From Aquatica leii (taxonomy: Eukaryota; Arthropoda; Insecta; Coleoptera; Lampyridae): a DNA stretch of 64,000 nucleotides. Where the stretch lies: positions 770,001 through 834,000 of the forward strand of contig CM069435.1 of assembly GCA_035610365.1 (NCBI GenBank), in the 5' to 3' direction. The notes beneath the pieces were generated by a model. It was not told where the DNA came from. It searched no databases and saw nothing but the letters and a program-made list of their open reading frames with translations. Made by a program: the position numbers and the translations under genes. This document shows, piece after piece, positions 13,101-22,050 of the stretch (its first letter is position 1; each line of letters opens with the position of its first letter).

Positions 13101-13222
13101 CACCAAAGGTTATTCAAGAGTTTACTACTCCCGTGTCTGTTGTATTAAAGGATCTCGTCACTAACGAAATTACAAAATCTCACATTCAGTTTCTCAAGCC
13201 TTATAAGGATTCTAATGCTTAA
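10133..13222 (+). CDS. pol: Pol polyprotein: protease, reverse transcriptase, RNase H, integrase
   Basis: Intact 1,029-codon frame; translation probably enters by frameshift from gag, so the ATG is nominal and the frame is open from 10073. Domains in order: aspartic protease (LLDSGA, active Asp 18); reverse transcriptase with FDMNAAFHQIPL, LPFGLKISPTG and the YFDD catalytic box (residues 336-339); RNase H with RTDASN (Asp 485), SRKLSIAERKYSVFEKESLA and GSLNNTADGLSR; integrase with an HHCC zinc finger (His 692, His 699, Cys 729, Cys 732) and the catalytic triad Asp 761, Asp 820, Glu 855. The C-terminal part binds DNA; no chromodomain is obvious. The order protease-RT-RNase H-integrase defines a Ty3-type element. 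The stop is 67 bp before the 3' LTR. Confidence 0.96.
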   Translation: MPVIFVEIAHFKILALLDSGANHNFISSKVTTKLLRMKIVNSVSVSKVAILPDSSIVKIDKKVNSFIKISNFSWPLEFLVVNNLNFDVIIGVSSLQRMNVMLNFSENHVAFKFNKDIIIPFYEHNPRKNTSSVLNLICEIKYNLSSSQRSEVDKIISSYSDVLTKEMGMATGFEYEIKVNSNKPIYRNPFYLNPIKQKELDDHLQGLLHNGIVRPSNSPYASPVFLIPKKDSGKRLVVDYRAVNKIIQYDPFPPSNQQAIFTYLQGAKIFTIFDMNAAFHQIPLTEESKKYTAFVTMTQHLEYNFLPFGLKISPTGLNRLIAHEFSDFRYKFFINYFDDFIIFSKNPSEHIEHLKIVLERFRLCGITLNPEKAKIAMSKLRILGHIVSSGRIQIDPLRIEAISQLPVPKNVKQVQQFIGVVSFCSKFIENFSEIVAPLNELKKKNTKFQITNVHISAIDRLKKAISEAPVLRLPDFSQQFIVRTDASNIGISGVLLQKFEDGIHPIYFVSRKLSIAERKYSVFEKESLAVMFSLDKFKDYITDSHFILEVDCDAIRWLSNHPSQLSKFGRWLLKLSKFNFTIQHIPGSLNNTADGLSRLFDNDDHVHLNDCPNNSRIMLNSVVEIPESFISIEKHQQSDEYCKLICNRIKSGENVNNFAIEGSLLIRFVGRKKLKRIVLPEKLRDVIIFYYHDTKIGNHNSILKTYRSVARRFWWDGIYKYIRNYVSVCHLCQICKPLNVKVNAHLASIPPKSTWEKIYIDYVGPIITSENGYRYMLVCVDSFSKWLKVYPTRRSTAAVTVKCLTDLFSTYGPTKIIVSDNAKCFSSNVMFQFCMYWGIRQAFVSPYYPSANLSERCNRNLKYNLTLMIKQYSLQHKRWDQVLPFFVLNYNSTFHESIGTSPASIFLNKEISTSLDNLWNLQSFLSHSKPPPIEVIQEHLVQAHEKAKRFFNRGKHQVAPFSVNQKVLVRQFPVSAPFSKDRKFMPKWSPPKVIQEFTTPVSVVLKDLVTNEITKSHIQFLKPYKDSNA

Positions 13223-13277
13223 AACACCTTCCCTTTTCTTTTATTCTTGTTGTATGTTATACGCTTCACTTTTTTTC

Positions 13278-13288
13278 GGAAGGGTGAG
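13278..13288 (+). promoter_or_regulatory. Polypurine tract
   Basis: GGAAGGGTGAG, one pyrimidine in eleven bases, abuts the first base of the 3' LTR. This is where plus-strand DNA priming is expected. Confidence 0.75.
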
Positions 13289-14111
13289 TGTTACGTGGCA
13301 ACGTTCACATTTTTCAATTTTGATAATTCTTGCCTTGCGCCTTTGTAAGTTAGATTATGTTCCAGTTTTAAACAAATTCATTTTAACTTTTGCACGTTTG
13401 ATTGGTGCACTAAAGAAAATCCTAATTCTAATTTATGTTCTTGATTTAGTGAATGGCAATTAGATGCAAGTATGTATTATTATTCTTAATTTAAATTTAG
13501 ATTAGTATTCACTTAAGTTACATTATTGTTAAATAACTTAACAATTAATATTTTTATAAGTGATTAATACAAGCATGTTTGAAGATAATTCATTTAAGAC
13601 TTAATTATAAATTAATAATTAGTCCTTCATATTTAAAATTGTATTACTTCTATTGCGTATATTTTATGTTATTGTATTCACTTATCTGTGGCCTTTTAGA
13701 TGAGCTAAGATAATTTCAAAGATCGGGTGTACCACATCGTCATTGATATAAGGGCACCTACCATCCTAGTCTATAAAAAGGGTAAATCAGCGAGAAGGAA
13801 AATAATCATCGAACCGCCGGCGCAAGACATCCGGCACGTCGCGTAAGATAAGCTCACATTCCTGTATGTATGGAAAAATTGTAGATAAGTTATTATTATT
13901 TACTAACACCTTTCATTTAATCTACGTAGATTTTAAGCTATTTAATAAACTAATTTTAGTTGTTCGAATTATTATTGATTATTATTATTTGAAGCCATTT
14001 ACTAATCATAGATACAAATTATGCCTTAAAAGGATTTTCTTTCTTTGTTTAGTCTATTTTAGTCGATCCACTTAATATTTTATTTTAAATATCCTGGAAG
14101 ATAGGCTAACA
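13289..14111 (+). repeat. 3' LTR
   Basis: 823 bp, same TG...CA ends as the 5' copy and identical to it by eye except for one T fewer near 13551. The TATA candidate is at 13771-13779 and AATAAA at 13944-13949; the latter would end the element transcript. Confidence 0.96.
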
Positions 14112-14115
14112 AGTA
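14112..14115. repeat. LTR element target-site duplication, right copy
   Basis: AGTA, exact match to 8085-8088. The hAT transposase frame continues at 14116. Confidence 0.92.
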
Positions 14116-14814
14116 TTACCGCATAACTGTTGCAATACCCCTATTAGAAGACTTAACTTCCCAGCTCAAAATAACATTTACTGACCACAAAAAAGTGATT
14201 GCTGCTATGTACACTCTTATACCAACAGTCTGTTCCAAGAAGGAAACGCCATTCCCAAGAGAGGACCTAGTGATGTACGAGGACCTGGTGGAACTAGACG
14301 AGGCACAAGGCGAATTTCAACTATGGAAATTGTTGTGGCAGGGCAAAAGCCCTTCGGACCGGCCTTCTTGCGCCATTGAAGCTGTCGGAGAGTGCAATAG
14401 ACAACTGTATCTCAACATTTATATGTTGTTGAACATCTTGTCGACTCTACCAGTAACCACGTGTACCCCAGAAAGGTCATTTTCCACGCTTTGGCGCCTA
14501 AAAACCTACCTACGGAATTCTAGTGGACAAGAGAGGCTAACCGGGTTGGCCCTAATGGCAATTGACAGAGATGTCATCATCGCAACTGATGATGTTATAA
14601 GCAAATTTTCTTATAAAAAGTCTATAATGCTTGATTTTGTATTGTGAATTCACTGAACTATTTGAGGTTTTTAGTTTTAAGAACGAATATGTTAGTACAG
14701 TTTTTTCAGTGGCCGGCTTTTCCCGTGCCATTGTAATCGTAATTAATTAAATTTGAATTAGTAGATCTGTTTTATTGGGACCCCCTCCGAAACAAAAATC
14801 TGGGCACGGCGCTG

Positions 14815-14822
14815 CTTAAATT
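14815..14822. repeat. hAT target-site duplication, right copy
   Basis: CTTAAATT, exact match to 5770-5777. Confidence 0.95.
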
Positions 14823-16640
14823 CACCTTTGTTTGTGTGAATGAACCAATAAAATTAATGGCTTTGAGTTACTATTAAAAAGTAAAACAACTTTGAGAAAA
14901 GTCGAAAAACAATTGCCATTCTGCACAGTTATATTCAACAATCATTTTATATAAAAACCTATTTATATCAGCGCAATAACAGAAATTTCTTTTAATTTTG
15001 TATAAAAAACTAAATTTTCTGTAACGTTTTTTTCAATACTAGGATTCTGGAATGTAAATTATTGTATTTTTTTAATTGACATCCTAAAATTTGTGATTTT
15101 TTTATTCTGTATTAAGTCCTTGAGATTTGATTGAGTAATGAGATGTAGTTGATTAGAAGAAACATACATATGTCAGATTGTTTGAAAATAACGCTTTAAA
15201 TGTATTTTTTATATCTTCCTTGTTCGTGAAATTTGCAAAAGAATTTAAAAGTATTTTAGTTAGAAGCTCAAAAGCAGTTTTTTTCAAGGGTTTACTTTCA
15301 GATGGAATGTCTATATACCTTACTTTGTGTATTTTTACAATACAGAAGTAGCAGTCCGTGACGTAATTTGTTGGTTTAGAGGCGTTTCATTATGTCGTGA
15401 ACACTGACCTTAAGTTGAAAATCGGAATTAGTATACTAAAAATTGAAAATTTGACAAGTCTAAGTGAATCTCAAATAGATTAGTTCATTTAAAAAACAAA
15501 CACGTTAACAAGAAAAGTTTAATAATTTAAAAAGGATCAGATATTTATATAGTAAACAAAAATAAGTATGATAAATACTTGTTAATTACAAATACAACGA
15601 CAAAAGCAATGATACTTTAAGAAAAATGTTTCGCCAAATGGTTGTAAGACAGATGATAGCAATATTTTGACATAAACTGATTACAGCGCCACAGTTCACA
15701 AAATCCTGAAAGACTTCTATGTTAAAACATCGCCTTTTGTGATAGAATTCTGGTTATTGTGGTGAGTAAGAATAATTCTCTCGGTTTCTTGTGTCAAAAT
15801 GGTCTAATTTTTTAGTGAGATATGTAAACTGTGAAAAACTATCTTTCAAATTATTTATAGTTATACAGAGTGTTTTAGAAAATCGTAACGTACCAAACCA
15901 CAATGTTGTTGCTGTTCCAGCATCAAACTCCAACTGCTACTTCTTTTCAACCATAGCGTTTTTTTCTTTATTTTTTTCTAGCTTTGTAATAAAGTTGAGT
16001 TAAATTTTAGCTAGTATTTTGCACTTAACATTCAACACCTTAGAGTTTACAGCTGGCAAAATTTTTGGATCGTGATTATCTTTTTCATACCATAAGAGCA
16101 TATATTCGTCAACACAGATTTTATAAACAAGAAAAAACGTTATTTTATTTGGTTAGTAACATATCAACAAAAAAACTTATGTTTTTCAATTTATCAGGAT
16201 CCCTAAGATATTTGCAGAAATAAAAGGCTTGCAGTATACGCTAAAATTTATGATAACATATCCCAAATCTTACTTTAAAAGCTAGTAGAAAGAATAAACT
16301 GTTCTTTTTTTTGTGAATCGGCAATCGCGTTTCTTTGGTTATAAAAACGTGTTACAGCATCAATAAATCCAGTTACTTTAGAACACACTCTTGTATCCTC
16401 TGATTTGCTTTTAGAAAATGGTCTAGATTCTCCAGTATTACTCATTTATTGCATTAGCATTGGCCACATTTAATTCTGTTTTAAATTTTACATCTGTATA
16501 CGAATCATCTAATCTCCCATGTGGTTTTATATGCAATAACACAGTTATTTTTATTGATTGTTGGAGGTACGTTCCTTATTAAGAAACTTAATACTAGGAT
16601 TTCATATGAATTAAAAAAAAAATATTTAATCAAAGGTATC
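14823..16640. other. AT-rich stretch, nothing recognised
   Basis: No familiar protein or RNA motif on either strand. A 70-codon open frame near 15791-16003 has low-complexity Phe/Ser-rich ends and no recognisable domain, so I do not call it a gene. Confidence 0.5.
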
Positions 16641-17000
16641 AACGCTGGCGATTAGCATTTTAAACGGTCAGAAATGTTCAATCGTAAAGGTGTCATTTTT
16701 CAGCAGAATAAGGCTAGACCTCTGGTCACTCTCCAAAAATTATTGGAACTTAGTTGGATATGATCTTACATTCACCATATAGCCTTGACCTTGCACATTC
16801 AGATTATTATTTCTATCTTTAGAAAAATCTTTGAATGGTAAAGATTTGAATGATGGTGCACTTAGGTTAATTTTTTGCCGATAAATTGATTCTGCGTACG
16901 TATAACAAAATTGGCAATTGCTTAGTTGCCAACCCATAACAGTATTTGATTCTATTCAAATAAATGTAATTTTTTAGTTACCTGTGAAAATACATTTATT
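16640..17000 (+). pseudogene. Mariner transposase relic
   Basis: C-terminal half of a mariner-type (DD34D) transposase in decay. NRKGVIFQQNKARPLV (about 16680-16727) is the box around the second catalytic Asp; that Asp is changed, so the enzyme is dead. LQKLLELSW follows, then SPYSLDLAHSDYYFYL (about 16768-16820) around the third catalytic Asp, then SLEKSLNGKDLNDGA and a tail with a readable FFADK. Several frameshifts and stops occur. No terminal repeats were found. Confidence 0.85.
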
Positions 17001-17081
17001 TATTAAATAATTGTCAAAATTTTTGTAATTGTTTATATTGATTAAATTGTTTGTTTTAAAAAAATATATAATTTAATTAAA

Positions 17082-17670
17082 ATGGCCCATGCAAATCAAG
17101 CTACAACCAAAGCAAAATCAAATCATCATGATGTAAGTACATCAAATAATAAACTCTAATAAAATTAATTTATTTTAGGAACGAGCTATGCGTTATATTG
17201 AACGCATACAAAAAAAGAAGGCTCGAAAGGAAAAAGTAAGTTATTAACAAGTTCCTTAACAAAACTTACACGTTAAATTTTAGTTAACAGATTTAGAAAT
17301 GTACATAGTAAAAGCTATGAATAGCTCCGAAATTAAATCTATGGAAAAACTAGAAGATAGTGGCAAAAAACTTTCCTCTTACAGAAATATATGGAAAAGT
17401 TTACGCTCGCTTTTACAACAAAAAAACTCTGTTAAAATGGATGATAGTGCGCTGTCTACGAGTTCTATGTATAAAGATATGACAATGCATTATCTTACTG
17501 AATTGATTAATAATGCTGAAAAATTACCACCAAAAACTGTAAGATAAATTTTTAAATTTTACGTCGTACACTAAGTTCTGTTTTAGATAATACATTATCA
17601 AAACAATATTCTCTCCAGTATGCAAGAATTCTTAAAAGAAGAAAAGAAAACCAAACACAATGAACACTAA
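17082..17670 (+). CDS. Small four-exon gene, unknown function
   Basis: The only host-type gene I can assemble here. Exons are 17082-17132, 17179-17235, 17284-17538 and 17587-17670. The three introns are 46, 48 and 48 nt, all phase 0, with GTAAGT/GTAAGA donors and TTTTAG-type acceptors. The spliced protein is 148 aa, starting MAHANQATTKAKSNHHD and ending EEKKTKHNEH. It is lysine-rich, mostly helix-forming, without signal peptide or membrane segment, and has a basic second exon (ERIQKKKARKEK) and a Ser/Met-rich middle. A TATATA run lies just upstream, and an AATAAA at 17940 is a possible poly-A signal. The intact frame across four exons, among dead transposons, argues for a working gene. I do not recognise the family and assign no function. 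The 5' end may lack a further upstream exon. Confidence 0.75.
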
Positions 17671-19330
17671 AATATCTTATTGTTTAATCCAAAAATCTAA
17701 ATTTTGTCATCCAAATATATTTTATATTTTTTGGGCGATTGTAAACGTCAGAATGTTGATTGTTATTTACAGATTTAATGTAGATACTAAGAGTAAAAAA
17801 TCTGTTATTATCGTAATCGTAAAATAGTTTTTATCGACTACTGTTCCTTTTAACACACTCAGTTTTATGACATCTGGGTCTGTTTTCTAAAAGTAGTTTA
17901 ACAACTAACATAGTTGCTAAAAGTTGTATTAACTTTAACAATAAAAATTGTTTCAAATTTTATTTACTAAACCTAATAGTTTAAGAAGAAGAAAGAATCA
18001 TATAATTTATAAAAAAAATAAAGAATTGATAAATGCATTAGAACATTATTCATACTTGACATCTTTTATTTTCTGCAATTATTTATATGGATTTAAATAT
18101 TTTGCATAAATACAATTACAAAGTAGTAATGCATATAGCAAATAGAATTTTATTATATGAATAAATCTACATTTTATGTTTCTACGAGCGGGCACAACAT
18201 TTTATCTTATTTACGCTTATTGTAGAATGATATAACTTTAGAATTATAACTGAAAGTCATTGGCTTGCTACATATCACTCTGCAATTCAATTTATAGTAA
18301 ATGGGCGATTATCAAGTGAATTCTCACGACTTTCTACAGTCAATCAGATTATAATAAATTTAAACAAGCATTAAAATTTGAAAAAATTAATACTGACATT
18401 CATATCGTGACTTTGCAATTGTTATATAAAGTAACGTTTGGGGTGCAACTAAACAAATATTTTATTTGTATTTAACTGATAAATAATTGAGCAAAAGCTT
18501 GTAAATGTCGATGACAAAGTTGACAATATAAACTACTAATATTATTATTCTTTAATTGGTATTGACATAGTGCGGTAGGAGTTTACAGAAGTATGCGCCG
18601 TACAAACGCTAATCGTTGATTTACATAAATTATTCATTTATGTATTAAATACTATTGATTTCTATATGCAAAGGTGTTGTATTCCCTTACTGAAAAGTTT
18701 ATGCAAGTAGACATGTCATATTTGGCAATCAATTGTAATGTTGCATAATGTTTTAATTTCTGAATACATTTTTTTGTACTCTTAGTTGTCGGAATCTAAA
18801 CGTTCCTATTCATTATTGTATACCGAATTATACTTTAGACATAATAATTAGTAGGTGCCCGACAACGCTGCTTTGCAATCTGACAAGATGTGTTAGAATG
18901 TATTCGACAACATTATTTTATTCACATCATCGATTGTGATTGTATCAAAAGGTTATGGTTTTCTAATATGGTTAAAACTTTTTACTATGTTCATAATTAC
19001 AAATACAGAATTACACATACCATTTTTTTTAAATAGTTTAATAGAGTATCTAAAACTCCAGAAAAAAATGCATCAAACGCATAAATTTTTGTTATATTAT
19101 TAACAATAAATAAGTATTATTTATACTTATTTATTGTTTTTAATCACTGACTATTAATAATCACATTTTTTTCAATTAAGTTTAGGACGTGTTCACGTTT
19201 GTTAAACTTCAAAGTGATTGCTGAAATGTTCTACGTAAGTTCTTACGTTTACTGTTTTTTCTGTTTACATCTGTAATTTAATTACTACTAACTTATTAGA
19301 TTAGATAGTTGTTGTACTTACGTTAATAAA
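17671..19330. other. AT-rich intergenic stretch
   Basis: Downstream of the four-exon gene. No open frame or RNA gene recognised; AATAAA hexamers at about 17940 and 18016 may serve the gene. Confidence 0.5.
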
Positions 19331-19337
19331 TTGCAGT

Positions 19338-19376
19338 GGCCTGATGAAGTACACATTTTGTGCACGAAACGTCGCC
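19338..19376 (+). ncRNA. Hammerhead-ribozyme-like motif, best copy
   Basis: All parts of a minimal type I hammerhead are readable: stem I strand GGC (19338-19340), core CTGATGA (19341-19347), an extra A, stem II GTACAC/GTGCAC (19349-19354 with 19360-19365, one A-C mismatch), GAAA (19366-19369), palindromic ACGT as a two-pair stem III, cleavage triplet GTC (19371-19373) and stem I return strand GCC. Stem III has no loop, so it could form only between two molecules, as reported for Penelope and retrozyme hammerheads. An extra A after the core is known from a viroid hammerhead. Activity is inference. Confidence 0.65.
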
Positions 19377-19485
19377 TCAAAGATAAACTGAGCATTTTTT
19401 TTATGCCCCTCCTTAAATGAAGATTCCAATACTGTTACTTACTTGTTATTTTATGATAGACAGCAGTTCACGTTTAAAGAAGATA

Positions 19486-20635
19486 CAGTAAAACCGGTGT
19501 AAATTGACCACCTTTGGGACCATCACACAATGGTCACTTTTAGCAGGTGGTCATTTTAGAAAAAATAGTGTTTTAGACACTAAAATTTACAAATCAACAC
19601 TTTCTTATTTTATAGTATTATCTTTAATCTAAAGAAATGTATAGAATAAAACATGCATATGTATTATCTAACAAAAACATATCACAATAATCAAGGATAA
19701 TCATGTACATACATACAATTAGTCTTAAGATTATATTGTTTAGCACAAATTAGTTCGTAAACTTTATTTTTAACGCTATATAAGTACGTCAAACTTTCAG
19801 GACAGTACTGAACAGCGAAGTTGATCAACTGATTTAACATACTGGAGGCAACTTTAAGAGTGATTTTATTTTCAGTTGCAACTAAGGCTATTGCACTGTT
19901 ATCGGCATCGCCATCACTATTAATAAGTTTATCGTCTTGCAAGTAATTCTTTGATTGATCTTCCAATACCATTTTAAAAATCTCTTCAGCACTGATCTTT
20001 TCAAAAACAGAGGAATTATTCATATCGAATTTGGTAAATTGTGGTAGGAACGGTTTTTTAAAAGAAATTAGTTCAGAAGATTCGCTTTCTAATTCTCTAA
20101 ATGCAAAACGTGCCTTTTTAAAAGATTTCGTAATTGTTTCTTCTTCTTTAGTTGTCGCCACGTTTCTGCTACTCACATAAACGCATCTAGCTGCAATTTC
20201 CGTAACGGATTTTAAACCTTCTGAGATCTGACTCACATTTAGCGATCAATTCAGAAAGCAACAATCAAAATTAGTTAGTATTGAAAATGTCTTCTGGTTT
20301 AAATTTTGCAAGGCTCCAGTCCATACGTCAACAATTGTTTTTATCTAAGATGGTATAATATAATATATAATCTTTTGTTTTAACAAAGACAGGTAACTGA
20401 ATTAAAATAAAAATCGATATGTTCACATTGTGTTTTTTCTCCTGGTCAGATTATAGAAGCATTTTTATTTAAAGTATTTGCAGTAAAAGTGGTCAATGGT
20501 CACAAAAGGCAGGTGGTCAATTTACACTATGGTAATTACATTAAATTCACTATTTTCTTGAAGGGACTGCCTGAAAGTGGTCAGTATAAGCAATTGGTCG
20601 GTTTATACAGGTGGTCACATTTACAGGTTTCACTG
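19486..20635 (-). mobile_element. Tigger/pogo-type DNA transposon, short copy
   Basis: Ends CAGTAAAACCGGTG on the left and the inverse of CAGTGAAACCTGTA on the right, flanked by TA at 19484-19485 and 20636-20637, the usual target of Tc1/mariner/pogo elements. The 1,150-bp length is about half an autonomous copy. Inside the right end, 20511-20527 holds an inverted copy of the left-end GTGTAAATTGACCACCT that is closer than the terminal repeat itself. Several GGTCA/TGACC words repeat subterminally and may be transposase sites. Confidence 0.85.
19691..20236 (-). pseudogene. C-terminal remnant of a Tigger/pogo transposase
   Basis: A 181-codon open frame inside the Tigger-type element. EEETITKSFKKARF (about residues 31-44) resembles the segment just after the DDE domain of CENP-B/pogo transposases, which typically reads like TI-x-NCF-x-KAGF. 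The remaining residues form an acidic linker and helix without a known motif. The N-terminal DNA-binding and catalytic domains are absent, so the copy is non-autonomous. The family call rests on the element ends plus this one motif. Confidence 0.6.
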
Positions 20636-20639
20636 TATA

Positions 20640-20790
20640 TAAAAACATTTATATAAGTTTGATATAATATAAAATAAGTTTGGTTGGGCAACACGTCGTA
20701 CAGCAAAGCGATTTTGTCGGTCTAATTTTTACATACCGACAGCAAATAAATTTTTAGTTATAAATTTTACTCCAAAAATACAACTCTCAT
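20640..20790. repeat. Short dispersed repeat with GGGCAACACGTCGTAC
   Basis: GGGCAACACGTCGTAC near 20692 is repeated exactly near 26392; a looser match (GGGCAACATAGTG) lies near 39416. Probably part of an unclassified dispersed repeat. Confidence 0.4.
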
Positions 20791-21060
20791 TAACGTAGAA
20801 AACCAGAGCGTACCGTTTAATCTTATGTTACAAAAATTATTAGAAGTTGGTTGGAAATTGATGTTACATTTACCATATTGCCTTGACCTTGCCCCATCAG
20901 ATTATTAGTTATTTCTATCAAAAAAAAATTTTGAATGGTAATGCTTTGAATAATGGTGCACATGAATGCATGTATTTCAACATTACCGGAAAAATCATCT
21001 TTCTTTCATCGAACTACGATGTCAAAAACTTTTCGACGTCATAGCAATGTAGTGGAAAGT
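20790..21060 (+). pseudogene. Second mariner transposase relic
   Basis: Same family as the relic at 16640, less complete. LQKLLEVGWKLMLHLPYC (about 20827-20880) runs into LDLAPSDY, the third catalytic Asp box, which is preserved here before a stop. A frame-shifted tail corresponds to the end of the protein (about 20965-21060). No inverted repeats were recognised. Confidence 0.8.
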
Positions 21061-22050
21061 AGGCGTTCTGAGAATAAATCTTATACAGAAGCAAACATTA
21101 TACTAAAACACTTTCAACATAACAACTACTACTACATTTTAATAAATAGCGTCTTAAATAGGTTTCGAATGCACTAAAAATACTAGAAATTTACATAGAA
21201 ATAAATACAAAAAACACTAAAAAGTTTTCTTATATATTCCATGTATATAATTTCTAATAATTACTTAAAGAACGATATTCTATATATTAATAAATTCTAA
21301 ACATATTACGAACTTTCATTACATTTTATAATTACATTAAATGTTCAAATGTAAAGACTCGTTCTACAACGCACGCAACGCAAAGTATTAAAAAAAATAT
21401 AAACTGGTAGTTTATCACACAAATTATAGTGAATCAGTGTTATTTTGTTTGAGAGTGCCGGAGAAAAGTATTATATTATATATTATATATTATTATAATT
21501 ACAGTGCAATATCCGTAATCTGTACATACATATTACGTATATATTTTATTATTAACATACAATATGTTACGACTTTGAAAGATAAATTAAGAAAATAAAA
21601 AATCCACAACTGTACAAATGTGTGTTTTTTGAAGAATTTCCAATACACACTCTCATTTGTTTTTTTTTCATAGAATTTAAATGTTTACATATAGGAAACA
21701 TTAAAAAAAAATATTTTGGAATTAAACTACATATTTTGACCGGTCACATAAATAAATATGTATGTGTGTCAATATTTATTTATTTACGTACGATCTTGCT
21801 AGGCCTTTACTATTCTTTTATAAATACATATATCTTACCAAGTAACTTCACAAACTGAGTAAAAACATTGTACTTTCGTCCATTGATCGTTACACTGTGG
21901 GCCAGTTTGGATTACTGAAATGTTCGGATTACGGAAGTTCTGATTATGGATAATGCACTGTACATACTTCTCTATATTAAAATAAAAATTTTGTATTATT
22001 GCTAAAGTGGAACCAGTGAATTAATTACCAGTTGATTAATTTTGCCTACA
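21060..22050. other. AT-rich stretch, nothing recognised
   Basis: Contains a TATATTA-rich simple segment at about 21470-21500 and no recognisable gene. Confidence 0.5.

Larger units (their letters stand above)
8089..14111 (+). mobile_element. Full-length Ty3-type LTR retrotransposon
   Basis: A complete 6,023-bp element: 824-bp and 823-bp LTRs beginning TGTTACG and ending GCTAACA, a primer binding site, gag, pol in the order protease-RT-RNase H-integrase, a polypurine tract, and a 4-bp target duplication. By eye the LTRs differ only in the length of one T run (near 8352 and 13551), so the insertion is very recent. Both frames are open from start to stop and the key catalytic residues are present, so it may still be competent. 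The domain order places it in Ty3/Metaviridae; I do not assign a clade. No envelope-like frame exists between pol and the 3' LTR. It lies inside the transposase gene of an older hAT element. Confidence 0.97.
6210..14647 (+). pseudogene. hAT transposase (ZMYM1-like, DUF4371 plus dimerisation domain), interrupted
   Basis: Broken hAT transposase. A Ser/Thr-rich N-terminus starts at 6210 or 6222, after a probable intron whose donor GTGAGT follows an ATG at about 6084 and whose acceptor is the T-run plus AG at about 6204. A TTF-type zinc finger follows (CKYC near 6610), then the DUF4371/catalytic region in the longest frame (6757-7563) with LVDKTSDISGHEQL and GYDGAAVM, then HCSSHSLNLAL. The frame shifts near 7530 and again near 7810. 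It continues to 8088, where TEQ is cut by the LTR element, and resumes at 14116 with YRITVAI. The C-terminal dimerisation domain (TCTPERSFSTLWRLKTYLR) ends at 14647. In-frame stops occur at about 6400, 6562 and 6698. The two halves join in frame across the single AGTA copy, which proves that the insertion split one gene. Confidence 0.93.
5778..14814 (+). mobile_element. hAT DNA transposon, ZMYM-like, split by an LTR element
   Basis: The left end begins CAACGCCGTGCCCA and the right end finishes with the inverse of CAGCGCCGTGCCCA, so the terminal inverted repeats match at 13 of 14 positions. Exact 8-bp duplications flank both ends. Without the inserted retrotransposon (8089-14111) and its 4-bp duplication the element is about 3.0 kb, normal for an autonomous hAT. 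Subterminal G/C runs occur inside both ends (5791-5830 and 14778-14790). It carries one plus-strand transposase gene (6210-14647), broken by stops, frameshifts and the insertion. Intact ends around a dead gene mean it could at most have moved in trans. Confidence 0.95.
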
